A DNA stretch of 55,885 nt from Erysipelotrichaceae bacterium. Lineage in GTDB: Bacteria; Bacillota_I; Bacilli_A; Erysipelotrichales; Coprobacillaceae. Position 1 is the stretch's first letter; each line of letters starts with the position of its first letter. The position numbers and the translations under genes are program-made. Below are positions 36,875-46,836 of this stretch, one piece after another. The notes beneath the pieces were generated by a model. The model did not search any database. It was not told the DNA's origin and saw only the letters and a list, made by a program, of their open reading frames with translations. The stretch is from assembly GCA_021770925.1 (NCBI GenBank), contig JAETPY010000005.1, forward strand, positions 1 to 55,885, in the 5' to 3' direction.

Positions 36875-39800
36875 TTAATCATTTTCTTTTTTTCTAAGAA
36901 TTTTAGCTCCTGCAATACCTAATAATGCAAGTCCTGCCAATGTTCCTACTAGTGCATCATCACCTGTTTTTACATTTGCTTTTATATCACCATTATTTAC
37001 TGGTGTTGTTGCAGTATTATCTGCTGGTGTTGTTGTATTTGCTTCTAAGCCATTAATTGCTTTTTCCAATACATCTTTTGCATTTACTACTTCTTTTTCT
37101 GTTGCTTCTGGATTGTTTAATACTGCCATTGCATCATTTAATGCTTCATTCATCACTTTCCATGATGCTGCTGTATAATTTGCTTCACTTAATCCATTTG
37201 CTTTGTTGATTAGGTCTTCTAATAGACTCTTATCTGGAATTAATCTTAACTTCAAGAATGCTGTTACTAATTCACTGTATGCACTATTTACTTCTTCTTG
37301 CATTGCATTTTCATCATCATATACAGCATTTGCTTTATTTAATTCTTTTTCAAATGCTGTCCATGTAGCTTGAGTATATTTATCTGCTTCTAATTCACTA
37401 ACTTTATCGATAAATGCTTTTAATGCTGTTTTATCTCCCTTAAAGAACTCTAATCTTTGCATTACACTTGCAAGACGATCAAATGCATTATTTACTTCTT
37501 CTTGAGTTGCATTTGCATTATTTAAAACTGTATCAGCTTCATCTCTTGCAGCTTTAAATTCATCAACTACTACTGGTACGACATTCTTTAAATCTTCATC
37601 AGTGATTGCATTAGCTAAATCAACAGCAATTTTTAATGCTATTTTATCACTGGCAACATCTACTTTTACTAAAGTATCTTTTGCTGCTTGTAATAATTTT
37701 GCTGCATTATCTACATCTGCTTGAGTAGCATTTTCATCTGCTAAGATAGCTTCTGCATTATCTAATGCCTCAGCAAATTTAGACCAGCTTGCTTCTGTAT
37801 AATCATCTTTATTTAATTGTTTTGCTTCTTCTACTGCCTGAGTTAGATTAGACTTATCTACTACTATTACTGATTCTAATTTCACAGTTGCTGTACCTGA
37901 TTGTGCACGGTCCTGTACAGATGTTGCACGTACAGTTAACTTATCTGCTGACTCATCATAAGCTACAGTTAACTTACCACTTGCATCAATCACTGTATCA
38001 GCTTTTTGTGCACCTTCTACACTCCATTCCACATCTTGAGATGGGTTGTTAGTTCCTTCTACTAATGCACGGAAATTTAATGTAGTTCCTTTTTTCATTT
38101 CTGCCTGTGCAGGATTTACTTTTACATTATAAATCATTGGATTTTCTTGTTTTTCTTCTGGAAGAAGAGAAATTAGTTTTCCTGCTGCCTTGATTTCATT
38201 AATACGCATAGCACAGTTTTTATCCACTGGATTTCCTTGTTCATCATAATGCACAGCTTTTGTAACAACAAGTTTCAAATATCTTCCTTTTGCTACATTT
38301 GGATCACAGACATGTTCCGATTTGTTGCTTCCATCATCCTTATCATATGTAGCAATTTCTTTCCAGTTTTCTCCATCATCACTGATATATATTTGATACG
38401 CACGGGTATTATAATCTTTATTCTTATCTCTTCCATCGGCACCAGGAATATTGTTATCATATGCATAACTACTGTGGAATAGTTGTAGTTTGCTTAATTC
38501 ATATGTTCCTCGCATATCGATCACAGCTTCTCCAGGATTTTTTTCGTCAATATGCTCTGCACACCATTTTGATGCAAAGCTGTCATCTACCATTTTTACT
38601 CCACTTTCACTTTCATTTACCTGTTGATTTGCAGATACTGGTTTGCTGCTTAAAATATTGTTTTCGATATTATCTCTATCATCTAAGCGATCATTGCTGC
38701 TCAACATAAATGATTTTTCTACTGGTGTTCCTTCTGTTCCATCAACTGCCACCGGGGTTATGCGTACACTTAAGGATTCCCAAGTAAATGCTTCCTCATT
38801 AGCAAGGGTGATTGTTTTTTCTGTCTTATCAAGCAGTGTTTTTTCACCATTAACAGTCTTAAACCATTCTACTTTTGTTCTGCTATCACTGTCTTCACCT
38901 GACATTGGAACAAAACGATAAGACGCCTGGTAAATACTTTCATTTACATTTTCTTCAGATGCAAATGCAGTGATAGCTACATCTTTTACAGTTGGAACTT
39001 TAACTTCATCTTTCTGTCCCCAAATTTTAAATTCATAAATTCGAGCAGTATTTTTAGAATTAGCAGCATCCTGAAGTGCCTGTGTTAACCATAAGCGATA
39101 ATAACGATAATTTACAGTCTCATCTAAAATCATATCACGTTCTTTAACATCATTATCTTTTACAGTTACCACATCTGTCCATGTTTCACCATCATTACTT
39201 CCCTGAACACTAAAGTTTCTAGCGATATAATCTGCTCTCTCATTACCTGCAGAAAAGACAGTAAAGCCTTTAACATCATAAGAGTTTTCTCCTAGATCCA
39301 GCTTCAACCATGTTGGTTGGTAATTATTGCTTGTATCGTTACCACACCATTTAGTATCATTATTTCCATCAGCGGCTTTATATGCTGCTTCTGAATCATT
39401 CATAAAGTGATTTGCTGAAATATTTTCTTTTGGAACTAGTAATGAAATATTTGTACACCCTGCCACAAGACCATTACTTGCTTCTGAAACTGGTGTTTCA
39501 TTTCCTTTGGCATCTACACCAACTACTTTATAGAAATAATAACCTTGACCATCTATCTTATCTAAATAGCTGTTTTCTCCTGCTACAGAAGCCCCTATGC
39601 AAGATTCTGCATTTACTTCAAAATCAGCAGTCTCACCGCGATAGATACGTACCATTTCTACGCCTACTGGCGCATCCCATGTCACAGATACTGTGTTAAT
39701 AGCATCTTTTACTTCTTCTGCTTGAAGGTTTGTAATAGGGTCCTTTAAATTTGTTTCATCATATTCGAAAGAATTTGCTAATAAATCACTACGCACAGCT

Positions 39801-42800
39801 GTGATTGCTGCAATTTTAATTCCTTCAGCCTCTGGAAGAAGAATTGATTCTAATTCTTTTTCATTGTTTACAGGAATTTTGTATACATACTGATAGTTAT
39901 CCACTGTCATTCTGTCTACTGTTCCATTGTGGAAGTGTGTAAATACATGAGCGATCTGATCTTTTACTTCAGCAGATGCAAATACATTATTGAAACGATC
40001 CCATCCTGATAAATTTGCTTGCCAGTCAGCAAAAGAAAGTTCTTTTTTCACTTCTCCACCATCTTGGTATACAGTAAATTCTCCGCTTGCTGCTCCTTTA
40101 CCTGCTGCTGAACCTAATACATAGATTGCATCATATTTACCTTCTGGCAGACTGATTCTTTGACCTTTAGCCTGAACGAAGTTCTTATCTCTGCCTTTTC
40201 CTGAACCCATCTTGAATTCAGCACCGTTATAAGTAATTGTTGATTCCCATAATGCTTCTGGAATCGTATTACCATTTCCATCAAAATTTCCTTCTCTTCT
40301 ATTTTCATCAGAACTTGTTCCATCTATATTATAGAATGAAGAAAGATCTGCTGCTTTAGAAGATAATTTTGCCTGTTCTAATCCACTTTCGTCAAGAGTT
40401 ACTTCGATTGTAGTAATTTCATATTTATCTACTGTATAAGAAATCTTATTTCCGTTGATTTCGATATCTTTATTTAATTTGCTGTCTTCGTGTTCTAGAA
40501 GGTTTACTTCTTTTGCTGAAACAACATTACTTGGAAGAGTTAGTGTTACTTTGCTTCCATCTTTTCCTTCTGATTCATATGTACGAAGGATAAGTTTATT
40601 TTTAACACTTGCTTCATCTTGTGGGGTCTTCATAACAGTAAGTTGGACGTTATTATCATCACTTTTTGCTGATACGAAAGAATGATTGCTACCAAGTGTA
40701 CCTTCATGTTTCAATGCCTGTTTAGCAGCTGATTCATAGTTGAATTCATATCCTTTATGTACAGTATCTGCATTTTTCCAGTCATCTACATGTGGATAAA
40801 CTGAATATGAGAACGTATGTTGTGTCTTTTCAATATAATAATTACCACCCCATCCAGAACATCTCACATTTGCCCCCATTGGAGAACGTAATGCTGAAAG
40901 ACGAAGTCTAGTACTTCCATCATCTTGTTTTAATGCATCCCATCCATATTTACTATCATTTAAAATACTTACTCCATGACTTCCATCATTGTCAGTAATA
41001 TCTGCCCATTTGTGACCAGATACTTCAAACTTCTTACTGTCATCTCTTGTATCTCTAGTTGTTGGACGTTGAAGGCTTCCATATGCCATTTCATAATCTG
41101 CCATATCTGCATCTGCAGCAATTGGGAATGCGATTTTCAACATCTGCTGGTCTTCTTTCCAGTCTACTGCCATATCTACATCGACTTTGTCGCTGTTTAC
41201 ATCTAAGATTATATCTTGTTTTATAGCAGAATTTCTCCATTTTTTAGATACACGTACTACTACACGTTCTGCACCTTGTTCAACTACCTCCACAGATTGT
41301 GCTTCATTCAAAATTCCAATTGGAGCTGCATTCATATCTGCTTGTGTAACATCCCATGCTGGGTAAGAGTTTGATCCTTTATCTGTTAAAACCTGAAGCT
41401 CACTTCCTGTTCCTTCAACAAATGCTGATCTATTTCCATCTTTCTTATTGTAAATCTGACGGATGTTACCAGTAGTCTTATCTACTTCTACTTTTAAATT
41501 TTCATTTTCCATAGTAACTGTGTTTCCAGCGTCTGCTACTGATAAAGAAGAAGCAACATTTTCTCCCTTGTCTGCACCTACAGAGAATACTTTATATCCA
41601 ATTGCTGGAATATCTTTTGCCTGGAAACGAATTGTCGCTGTGTTGTTTTCATCATCACGACATAAAACTGTACTCAACAGTTTTTCTGCACCATCATAAA
41701 CAGCAACTTTTTCGGGAATGCTGCCATCAAATTTTACATCTACTTCAACCATTTCATCTCTTGCCCATGAAAGAGCATTGAATACTAGAACTGGTGTTCC
41801 ATCTACTTGTGTATCTGCCACATATGCCATAGAGTTTACACCATTATTTAGTGTATTTTCCATTAGGCGTTCTGCAAGTTCCTGATCATTATATGTATCC
41901 ATATACGCATATGGAATAGAAGATCCAGGAAGAACATCATGGAACTGGTTGATTAAAATTCTATCCCATGCTTTATAAAGGTTTGCAGTATCTGCATCTG
42001 GCATTACATTCAGCCAGTTACCAATCGTAGCTGCTTTTTCAGCTTTTTCTGCAAGAATTTCATTTTTACGATTGTATTTTTTTACCTGTCCCCAAGAAGT
42101 ATAAGTACCTCGGTGGTGTTCAAAATACATTTCTCCATTTACTTCACGCACATTGCTTAGATCTTGTTTTTCTAAATCGTTAAAAAATTCTGAAATCGTA
42201 GCAAGTTTTACGTCTGCACCATCAACTTTTTTTCCATCATAGCTGTTATATTTATTTCCATCAGGACCACCGCCATGATCTCCGCTTCCAAACATTCCTA
42301 GTGCAATCTTAACGTTTGTTTCGTATCCTGACTGCTTGTTTCTATTAAACGCTTCTTTGATTGAGGCATCATTATAGTCGTTTGTATAATCACGATGAGG
42401 GGCATAAGACAATACTTCTGATTTTCCATCAATACCATTCCATTTAAAAACATCAGACTTTCTTTGAGCTTTTCCATTGTTTCCGTCATTTTGCCAATTT
42501 AGTTTTGTGGTAACAAAACTATCCATACCGCTTTTCTTTAAAATCTGAGGAAATTGACCACTGAATCCAAAAGTATCTGGAACATATCCTACAGTACTTG
42601 TTTTTCCGAATTCCCTTTCAAAGAAATGCTGTCCTTCAAGACTTTGACGTACCAAAGATTCACCGCTTGGAACATTTAGGTCTGGCTCTACTACCTGTCC
42701 TCCAGGATTATCCCATTGACCATTTTTCATGAATTTCTTGATTTCTTCATACATTTCTGGATAGTACTCTTTTGTCCATTCATAATGTTTTGACGCAGAC

Positions 42801-43048
42801 ATAGTAAATTTACGATTTGGGTTTTCGTTCAATGCTTTGATTTCTCTTCCTACCGTATCTTTAATAATGTCTCTAGCTGTGTCCTCGTAGGGCCATTGCC
42901 ATGCCGTATCAATATGAGCATTTCCTACCATATACATGGTATGATCGTCATAAGTTGCAGCATGTACATTGATAGGTGTTACCACCCCAGCTGCCATAGT
43001 GACAGTTAAGATTGTTGTAAGACCTTTTTTCAACTTTTTATGTTTCAT
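36875..43048 (-). CDS. Secreted, sortase-anchored GH38 alpha-mannosidase with adhesion modules
   Basis: 2057 residues from the ATG at 43048 (a GTG directly before it is also possible; ribosome site GGGAAAG is weak). Signal peptide to about residue 30 (VHA). GH38 domain with AHIDTAWQW zinc ligands (about 45-51), nucleophile in VPDTFGFSGQ (Asp about 158), QFHDVLPGSS, and the C-terminal beta domains to about 860. Further on come an NPCBM-like/Ig region, a fibronectin-like stretch, two F5/8 type C modules (ADGNNDTKWCG and DDSFASKWCAE), a Big_2-like domain, four FIVAR repeats, and at the end VKTGD, a hydrophobic helix and RKK. It removes alpha-mannose from glycans at the cell surface. No sortase gene is in the window. 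Confidence 0.92.
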   Translation of the reverse strand: MKHKKLKKGLTTILTVTMAAGVVTPINVHAATYDDHTMYMVGNAHIDTAWQWPYEDTARDIIKDTVGREIKALNENPNRKFTMSASKHYEWTKEYYPEMYEEIKKFMKNGQWDNPGGQVVEPDLNVPSGESLVRQSLEGQHFFEREFGKTSTVGYVPDTFGFSGQFPQILKKSGMDSFVTTKLNWQNDGNNGKAQRKSDVFKWNGIDGKSEVLSYAPHRDYTNDYNDASIKEAFNRNKQSGYETNVKIALGMFGSGDHGGGPDGNKYNSYDGKKVDGADVKLATISEFFNDLEKQDLSNVREVNGEMYFEHHRGTYTSWGQVKKYNRKNEILAEKAEKAATIGNWLNVMPDADTANLYKAWDRILINQFHDVLPGSSIPYAYMDTYNDQELAERLMENTLNNGVNSMAYVADTQVDGTPVLVFNALSWARDEMVEVDVKFDGSIPEKVAVYDGAEKLLSTVLCRDDENNTATIRFQAKDIPAIGYKVFSVGADKGENVASSLSVADAGNTVTMENENLKVEVDKTTGNIRQIYNKKDGNRSAFVEGTGSELQVLTDKGSNSYPAWDVTQADMNAAPIGILNEAQSVEVVEQGAERVVVRVSKKWRNSAIKQDIILDVNSDKVDVDMAVDWKEDQQMLKIAFPIAADADMADYEMAYGSLQRPTTRDTRDDSKKFEVSGHKWADITDNDGSHGVSILNDSKYGWDALKQDDGSTRLRLSALRSPMGANVRCSGWGGNYYIEKTQHTFSYSVYPHVDDWKNADTVHKGYEFNYESAAKQALKHEGTLGSNHSFVSAKSDDNNVQLTVMKTPQDEASVKNKLILRTYESEGKDGSKVTLTLPSNVVSAKEVNLLEHEDSKLNKDIEINGNKISYTVDKYEITTIEVTLDESGLEQAKLSSKAADLSSFYNIDGTSSDENRREGNFDGNGNTIPEALWESTITYNGAEFKMGSGKGRDKNFVQAKGQRISLPEGKYDAIYVLGSAAGKGAASGEFTVYQDGGEVKKELSFADWQANLSGWDRFNNVFASAEVKDQIAHVFTHFHNGTVDRMTVDNYQYVYKIPVNNEKELESILLPEAEGIKIAAITAVRSDLLANSFEYDETNLKDPITNLQAEEVKDAINTVSVTWDAPVGVEMVRIYRGETADFEVNAESCIGASVAGENSYLDKIDGQGYYFYKVVGVDAKGNETPVSEASNGLVAGCTNISLLVPKENISANHFMNDSEAAYKAADGNNDTKWCGNDTSNNYQPTWLKLDLGENSYDVKGFTVFSAGNERADYIARNFSVQGSNDGETWTDVVTVKDNDVKERDMILDETVNYRYYRLWLTQALQDAANSKNTARIYEFKIWGQKDEVKVPTVKDVAITAFASEENVNESIYQASYRFVPMSGEDSDSRTKVEWFKTVNGEKTLLDKTEKTITLANEEAFTWESLSVRITPVAVDGTEGTPVEKSFMLSSNDRLDDRDNIENNILSSKPVSANQQVNESESGVKMVDDSFASKWCAEHIDEKNPGEAVIDMRGTYELSKLQLFHSSYAYDNNIPGADGRDKNKDYNTRAYQIYISDDGENWKEIATYDKDDGSNKSEHVCDPNVAKGRYLKLVVTKAVHYDEQGNPVDKNCAMRINEIKAAGKLISLLPEEKQENPMIYNVKVNPAQAEMKKGTTLNFRALVEGTNNPSQDVEWSVEGAQKADTVIDASGKLTVAYDESADKLTVRATSVQDRAQSGTATVKLESVIVVDKSNLTQAVEEAKQLNKDDYTEASWSKFAEALDNAEAILADENATQADVDNAAKLLQAAKDTLVKVDVASDKIALKIAVDLANAITDEDLKNVVPVVVDEFKAARDEADTVLNNANATQEEVNNAFDRLASVMQRLEFFKGDKTALKAFIDKVSELEADKYTQATWTAFEKELNKANAVYDDENAMQEEVNSAYSELVTAFLKLRLIPDKSLLEDLINKANGLSEANYTAASWKVMNEALNDAMAVLNNPEATEKEVVNAKDVLEKAINGLEANTTTPADNTATTPVNNGDIKANVKTGDDALVGTLAGLALLGIAGAKILRKKEND

Positions 43049-43066
43049 CACTTTCCCACTGGTATA

Positions 43067-43111
43067 TTATAAATGACACTTAACAGTCATAAACAAATAT
43101 ACCTTCTCCTT
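43067..43111 (-). promoter_or_regulatory. Strong ribosome site with a short upstream frame before GH38
   Basis: AAGGAG (43111-43106) is followed 9 nt on by TTG (43096) and 15 nt on by ATG (43090), in a frame that stops at 43067, giving a peptide of 7-9 residues (MTVKCHL from the ATG). The GH38 start comes about 18 nt later with only a weak site. Could be a leader peptide giving coupled translation. Confidence 0.35.
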
Positions 43112-44429
43112 TCTATCAATCTTTTAGACCGTGATTGATTACGGTTGAATATCTTAATAAAATTGAAATACGTGAATGTGAATTTGTATTTTTTCTTGTG
43201 GCATTAACTGTTTATCATAAACATTTTAATCAGTATTGATATTGATACATCTTCTCTACCATTAACAATGGGTTATAGTAAAATTCTCTTTAAACCTGCT
43301 TTCTTTAATAAAAATAAAGAAGCTTTTAATTAACTTATTCAATCATTTAAATCTTATTCAAAAACAACATACTGATTGGAATATATTTTATCTTGCTTAA
43401 ATATCTTTTAAGTAAAAAATATTCAATAGCGCTTATCAGTCCTACCATTACAAATTTAACCCGTAAGATGAAGAGTGGAATTTCTTAGAATTATAAGCTG
43501 AATATACTTATTATTTGTAATGTTCTTTGTACTCTGCAAAGAAATCTTATTGCATTTCTACAATTAACAGTTTTGACCTTTATGGACAAAAGCAATTAAC
43601 TAATCATCGCAATTAAACGAGGAAATAAACGTATATAAAAACCGTCTACAAAAAGTATTAATATTATCTTCCTTGAACACAGCAGCTTATTGTCCTCTAA
43701 ATATGACATTATTTATATAAAGGCTCTACTTACTTTTAGCTCTGTTGAAAATATAGCTAACGCTAATTATAAGAACTATTTACAAATACCTTTTAAAAAT
43801 AAGAGATGCCATATATCACTAACTGCTAAAAAACTCAAAGACGCTAACAGGAATTCTATAAAAATACTATTTTTAATTGATAAAATTCAGATTTGACACC
43901 TTAAACTAATCAATAAACAAACTGCTGAAATAGATAAAAAATAGAAGAGTTCAGCCCCTACCATCTTCATACCAAGAATATCCCATTCTATTTTAGTTAA
44001 AATTGGAAATACAAACAACTATGATAAGCCCTCTAGCATAATAACATTAACTAATGTAACTCCATATAAACATGAATCCTGTCAATTTAAAACTCAACAT
44101 ACAGTTACAGTAAAAAAGCTCAAGTTATCTTAGAAAGACATTTTAACAAATCATTACACCTGTCATTGAACATAATAAAGTATTTAAGACTTATTACAAT
44201 CACAAGCGCTTACAAAGTAAAGGTCATTAATATATCCAAGGTTCTTGTATTAAAAATCATGATTGAAATCATATATCATTTATTAAAAACAGTACAACAA
44301 TTTGCTTCTCAGCTGTTAAAATAAATACATAACAATTTTTGAAAAATGCCTTGTAAAAGTATTTTTTCATACCTTTTTTACAAACACACTATTCACTTTT
44401 CAAAGATCTTTTAGATTTTGAATTAAAAA

Positions 44430-44597
44430 TCAATATCTAAACAAGTTTTTTCAATAATTATTTTTTCACTCTCCATTCTTAACACCTATATAGTATCACG
44501 AAAGTAATTTGTCGAATATACCAACACTTTGCAACAATTCGAACCCAAACTAGTATAATAGCTTATTGCAACATTATAATTAAAATGTGTACAAAAA
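44430..44597 (-). pseudogene. Dead copy of the PTS IIA promoter and first codons
   Basis: Matches 54590-54765 over about 165 bp, including both TGTTGCAA boxes 37 bp apart, the TATATT -10 area and the GGAGAGTGA ribosome site. The start ATG has become ATA, a small deletion follows and a stop appears after about 12 codons. So it is a truncated, inactive duplicate. Confidence 0.8.
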
Positions 44598-44930
44598 TTG
44601 TTTTTGAAAATACTAATAGATTCATAAAAAAGTAAGAAATTATTAAAGCAATTAAAATAAACTCAATTAACTTCATTATCGAAAACCACGTTTTAGATTA
44701 CATGCTTTCATAAAAGGTCCATACTTTAACTGAATTGCTGTTTTATCACTAATATTTATTATGAACTTGCTAATCTTTTGATGATCAGTTTGAGTGAGAT
44801 TTATTCCAAAAGATAGAAAAAACTTTGAGAGAAACTTCTCTTGAAAATATCAAATCTAAAATTTTTAGTCAATCCATTAGTAAAATAATTAATTCCCATA
44901 ATAATTTACTCATCTTAATTCAACATTACT

Positions 44931-44962
44931 TGAAAAAGAAAAGACCCTGTAAAAATAGGGTC
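44931..44962 (-). terminator. Terminator of the paired exported-protein operon
   Basis: GACCCT (44943-44948) and AGGGTC (44957-44962), with a T-rich tail TTTTCTTTTTC on the minus strand, about 100 bp after the stop of the 45061 gene. Confidence 0.7.
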
Positions 44963-45060
44963 ACTCAGTATATGATAAATAATTTTACTTAACTCTTTTT
45001 TATTTAAATATCCATTTTACAGGGTATAGTTTTAACTAAGCCATAATTCCTAATTATATT

Positions 45061-46824
45061 TTAAAAATTTTTATTGCAGTACTCTTTCCAAATCTTTTCT
45101 CCTTCATCACCATACAATATTGCCTTACCTTGTGGAGTAGTCTGATCTTTTACTTCACACAACTCTGCACGCAGCATAGCCTGCATACACCAGTAATAAA
45201 GATTTTCAGAATAATCCCGAACAAGTTTTTCTAATTGTTCACTTCCAAATGTTAAATTTCTTTTAGCAATTTCTGCATCCATTTTCTCACGATCTACCAG
45301 TTCAAATGATGGGCATGGATAAGTCATATTCTGTTGTTCATATTCATCTGCATACTCTGCTTCTCTTTCACTAATTACAGGAAGAATTCCATTATCACCA
45401 AGCACACTGTCTTTTAATCCCCAATAATTTGGAATAAAAGATTCTCCTGACAAATACTGTCTAACCGCTTCTTCATTCTTACCGAATACTTCTTTATTAA
45501 AATCTTTCAAATCAAGTTCTTTTTCATCACCATGTTCTATTAAATAAGAAATCAGAACTGATGGATCATCACTTTTATCTTCTCTGAAAGTTTCAATCGT
45601 TGCAATAATCATAGGCACTTTAAGATCGTAATAGAAGTCATTTTGAATCACAGACATCTGACCTTCGATTTCTGGGGATGCTGCACCCACAGACTGATCA
45701 CTTAACATATAATACAAATACTTTCCATATCTTGTAAGCAGGTTATCCTGCATAGAAATTCCATATTCTGCACGTAAAACATCTGTTAAAGCTAACGCTG
45801 AATCTTCTGAATAAAAATCCGCTAATCCATTATACAACCACAAATTTGGTGCATATCTTAAGTTTTCCTGACGGTTTAAACTATCAAAAAACGCATGATA
45901 TAAAGTGCGTGACATTCTTTCACAATCACCTGCTTCTTTCATTTCAAGTGTCATTGCTGTACCCCCAGCTCCTGTACCACCTAAAATAATATTATTTTTT
46001 TCATCCATACGTAAAAGAACTATAGGTGCTTTAGGTGTCTTTCCATTAAACAGATCTTTATAATATCCATAGAAAAGTTTTACTGCATCCAAAGCATTCA
46101 TATCTGCAGTATTTAAAATTGCCTGATCTATATAGAAAACATCTTTTTGTTGCTCATCTATTGGAAGCTGCTCAAAGTTACCAAAACAGAATGCAGAATA
46201 GTACACTTCGTTAAACACATTCCAGTCTGGTTTTTCTTTAGTAAAAGAAAATTTTTTACTATTTGTTTCAGTAAAAGGCATGATACTGTTCCATTCATAT
46301 TCTGTATCTAACGTAAAAGTAAGTTTAGACACAGATTGTTCAATTTTAGAAGCTTCTTTCTGTCCTACACATGGCAATGCAAGTAACTGACTTCCCTGAA
46401 ACACTAATAAATCTTCATAAAATGCACCATATACTGTCCCCACATTCATATCCGCCTCTGCTGCCATACGTACATCATATGTAAATGTAAGCGGCTCTAC
46501 CTTTTTAAGTGAATTTATTTTCCAAATCCCCCCAGATTCTTCTACAGTAACATCTTTTCCAGATTTTGTGACACATTTTGGTTTTGATGTCTCAATTTCT
46601 GGCATTTGAAAGAATAACTCTGTCTCAGTTTTAGTTTTTTCTGGAATAATTTCCATTGCCACACTAACGATTCCTGATGATGCCTCCCCTGTTTTAACTG
46701 TATAATTAACAGCATACGCTTCCTTTGAACTTTTTACATTGTTTTTTACAACAATTACCCCAAAAACCAGCAGCACACATATAACACCTGTCAATATCCA
46801 CCATTTTTTCTTATTATTTTTCAT
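45061..46824 (-). CDS. Exported membrane-anchored protein with degenerate gluzincin-like domain (partner B)
   Basis: 587 residues from the ATG at 46824, since AGAGG sits 9 nt upstream (the ATG at 46833 is directly next to AGAGG). N-terminal membrane anchor (WWILTGVICVLLVFGVIVV), then an outside beta-rich domain and a helical region with RTLYHAFFDS and WLYNGLADFYSED. These line up with HRMCHAFLDS and WLSEGLATYYE of the neighbour, i.e. with HExxH...WxxEGxAxYxE of M1/M61-like peptidases, but the first His, the catalytic Glu and the later ligand Glu are lost. Probably a non-catalytic binding protein. Function unknown. Follows its paralogue by 12 bp. Confidence 0.75.
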   Translation of the reverse strand: MKNNKKKWWILTGVICVLLVFGVIVVKNNVKSSKEAYAVNYTVKTGEASSGIVSVAMEIIPEKTKTETELFFQMPEIETSKPKCVTKSGKDVTVEESGGIWKINSLKKVEPLTFTYDVRMAAEADMNVGTVYGAFYEDLLVFQGSQLLALPCVGQKEASKIEQSVSKLTFTLDTEYEWNSIMPFTETNSKKFSFTKEKPDWNVFNEVYYSAFCFGNFEQLPIDEQQKDVFYIDQAILNTADMNALDAVKLFYGYYKDLFNGKTPKAPIVLLRMDEKNNIILGGTGAGGTAMTLEMKEAGDCERMSRTLYHAFFDSLNRQENLRYAPNLWLYNGLADFYSEDSALALTDVLRAEYGISMQDNLLTRYGKYLYYMLSDQSVGAASPEIEGQMSVIQNDFYYDLKVPMIIATIETFREDKSDDPSVLISYLIEHGDEKELDLKDFNKEVFGKNEEAVRQYLSGESFIPNYWGLKDSVLGDNGILPVISEREAEYADEYEQQNMTYPCPSFELVDREKMDAEIAKRNLTFGSEQLEKLVRDYSENLYYWCMQAMLRAELCEVKDQTTPQGKAILYGDEGEKIWKEYCNKNF

Positions 46825-46836
46825 TTTATTCATCCT

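Larger units (their letters stand above)
43052..45060. other. Two-kilobase gene-poor, decayed region
   Basis: No intact gene. Stop-ridden frames in both directions. It contains the GH38 leader, a small operator-like inverted repeat ACCGT/ACGGT (43128-43145), a partial cre-like site (44200-44216, TGTAAGCGCTTGTG on the minus strand), the dead PTS start fragment (44430-44597) and the terminator of the upstream operon. It looks like deleted or mutated former coding DNA. Confidence 0.55.

Noticed and set aside
38237..41699. Several plus-strand frames of 60-95 codons within the GH38 gene
   Set aside because: Antisense shadows of a clearly coding 2057-residue frame; no ribosome sites or recognisable domains.
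43690..43896. 68-codon plus-strand frame in the decayed region
   Set aside because: No ribosome site, no recognisable domain, surrounded by broken frames.
44200..44216. CcpA cre site
   Set aside because: TGTAAGCGCTTGTG fits the consensus except the last two bases and lies over 1 kb from the GH38 start within decayed DNA; too weak to call.
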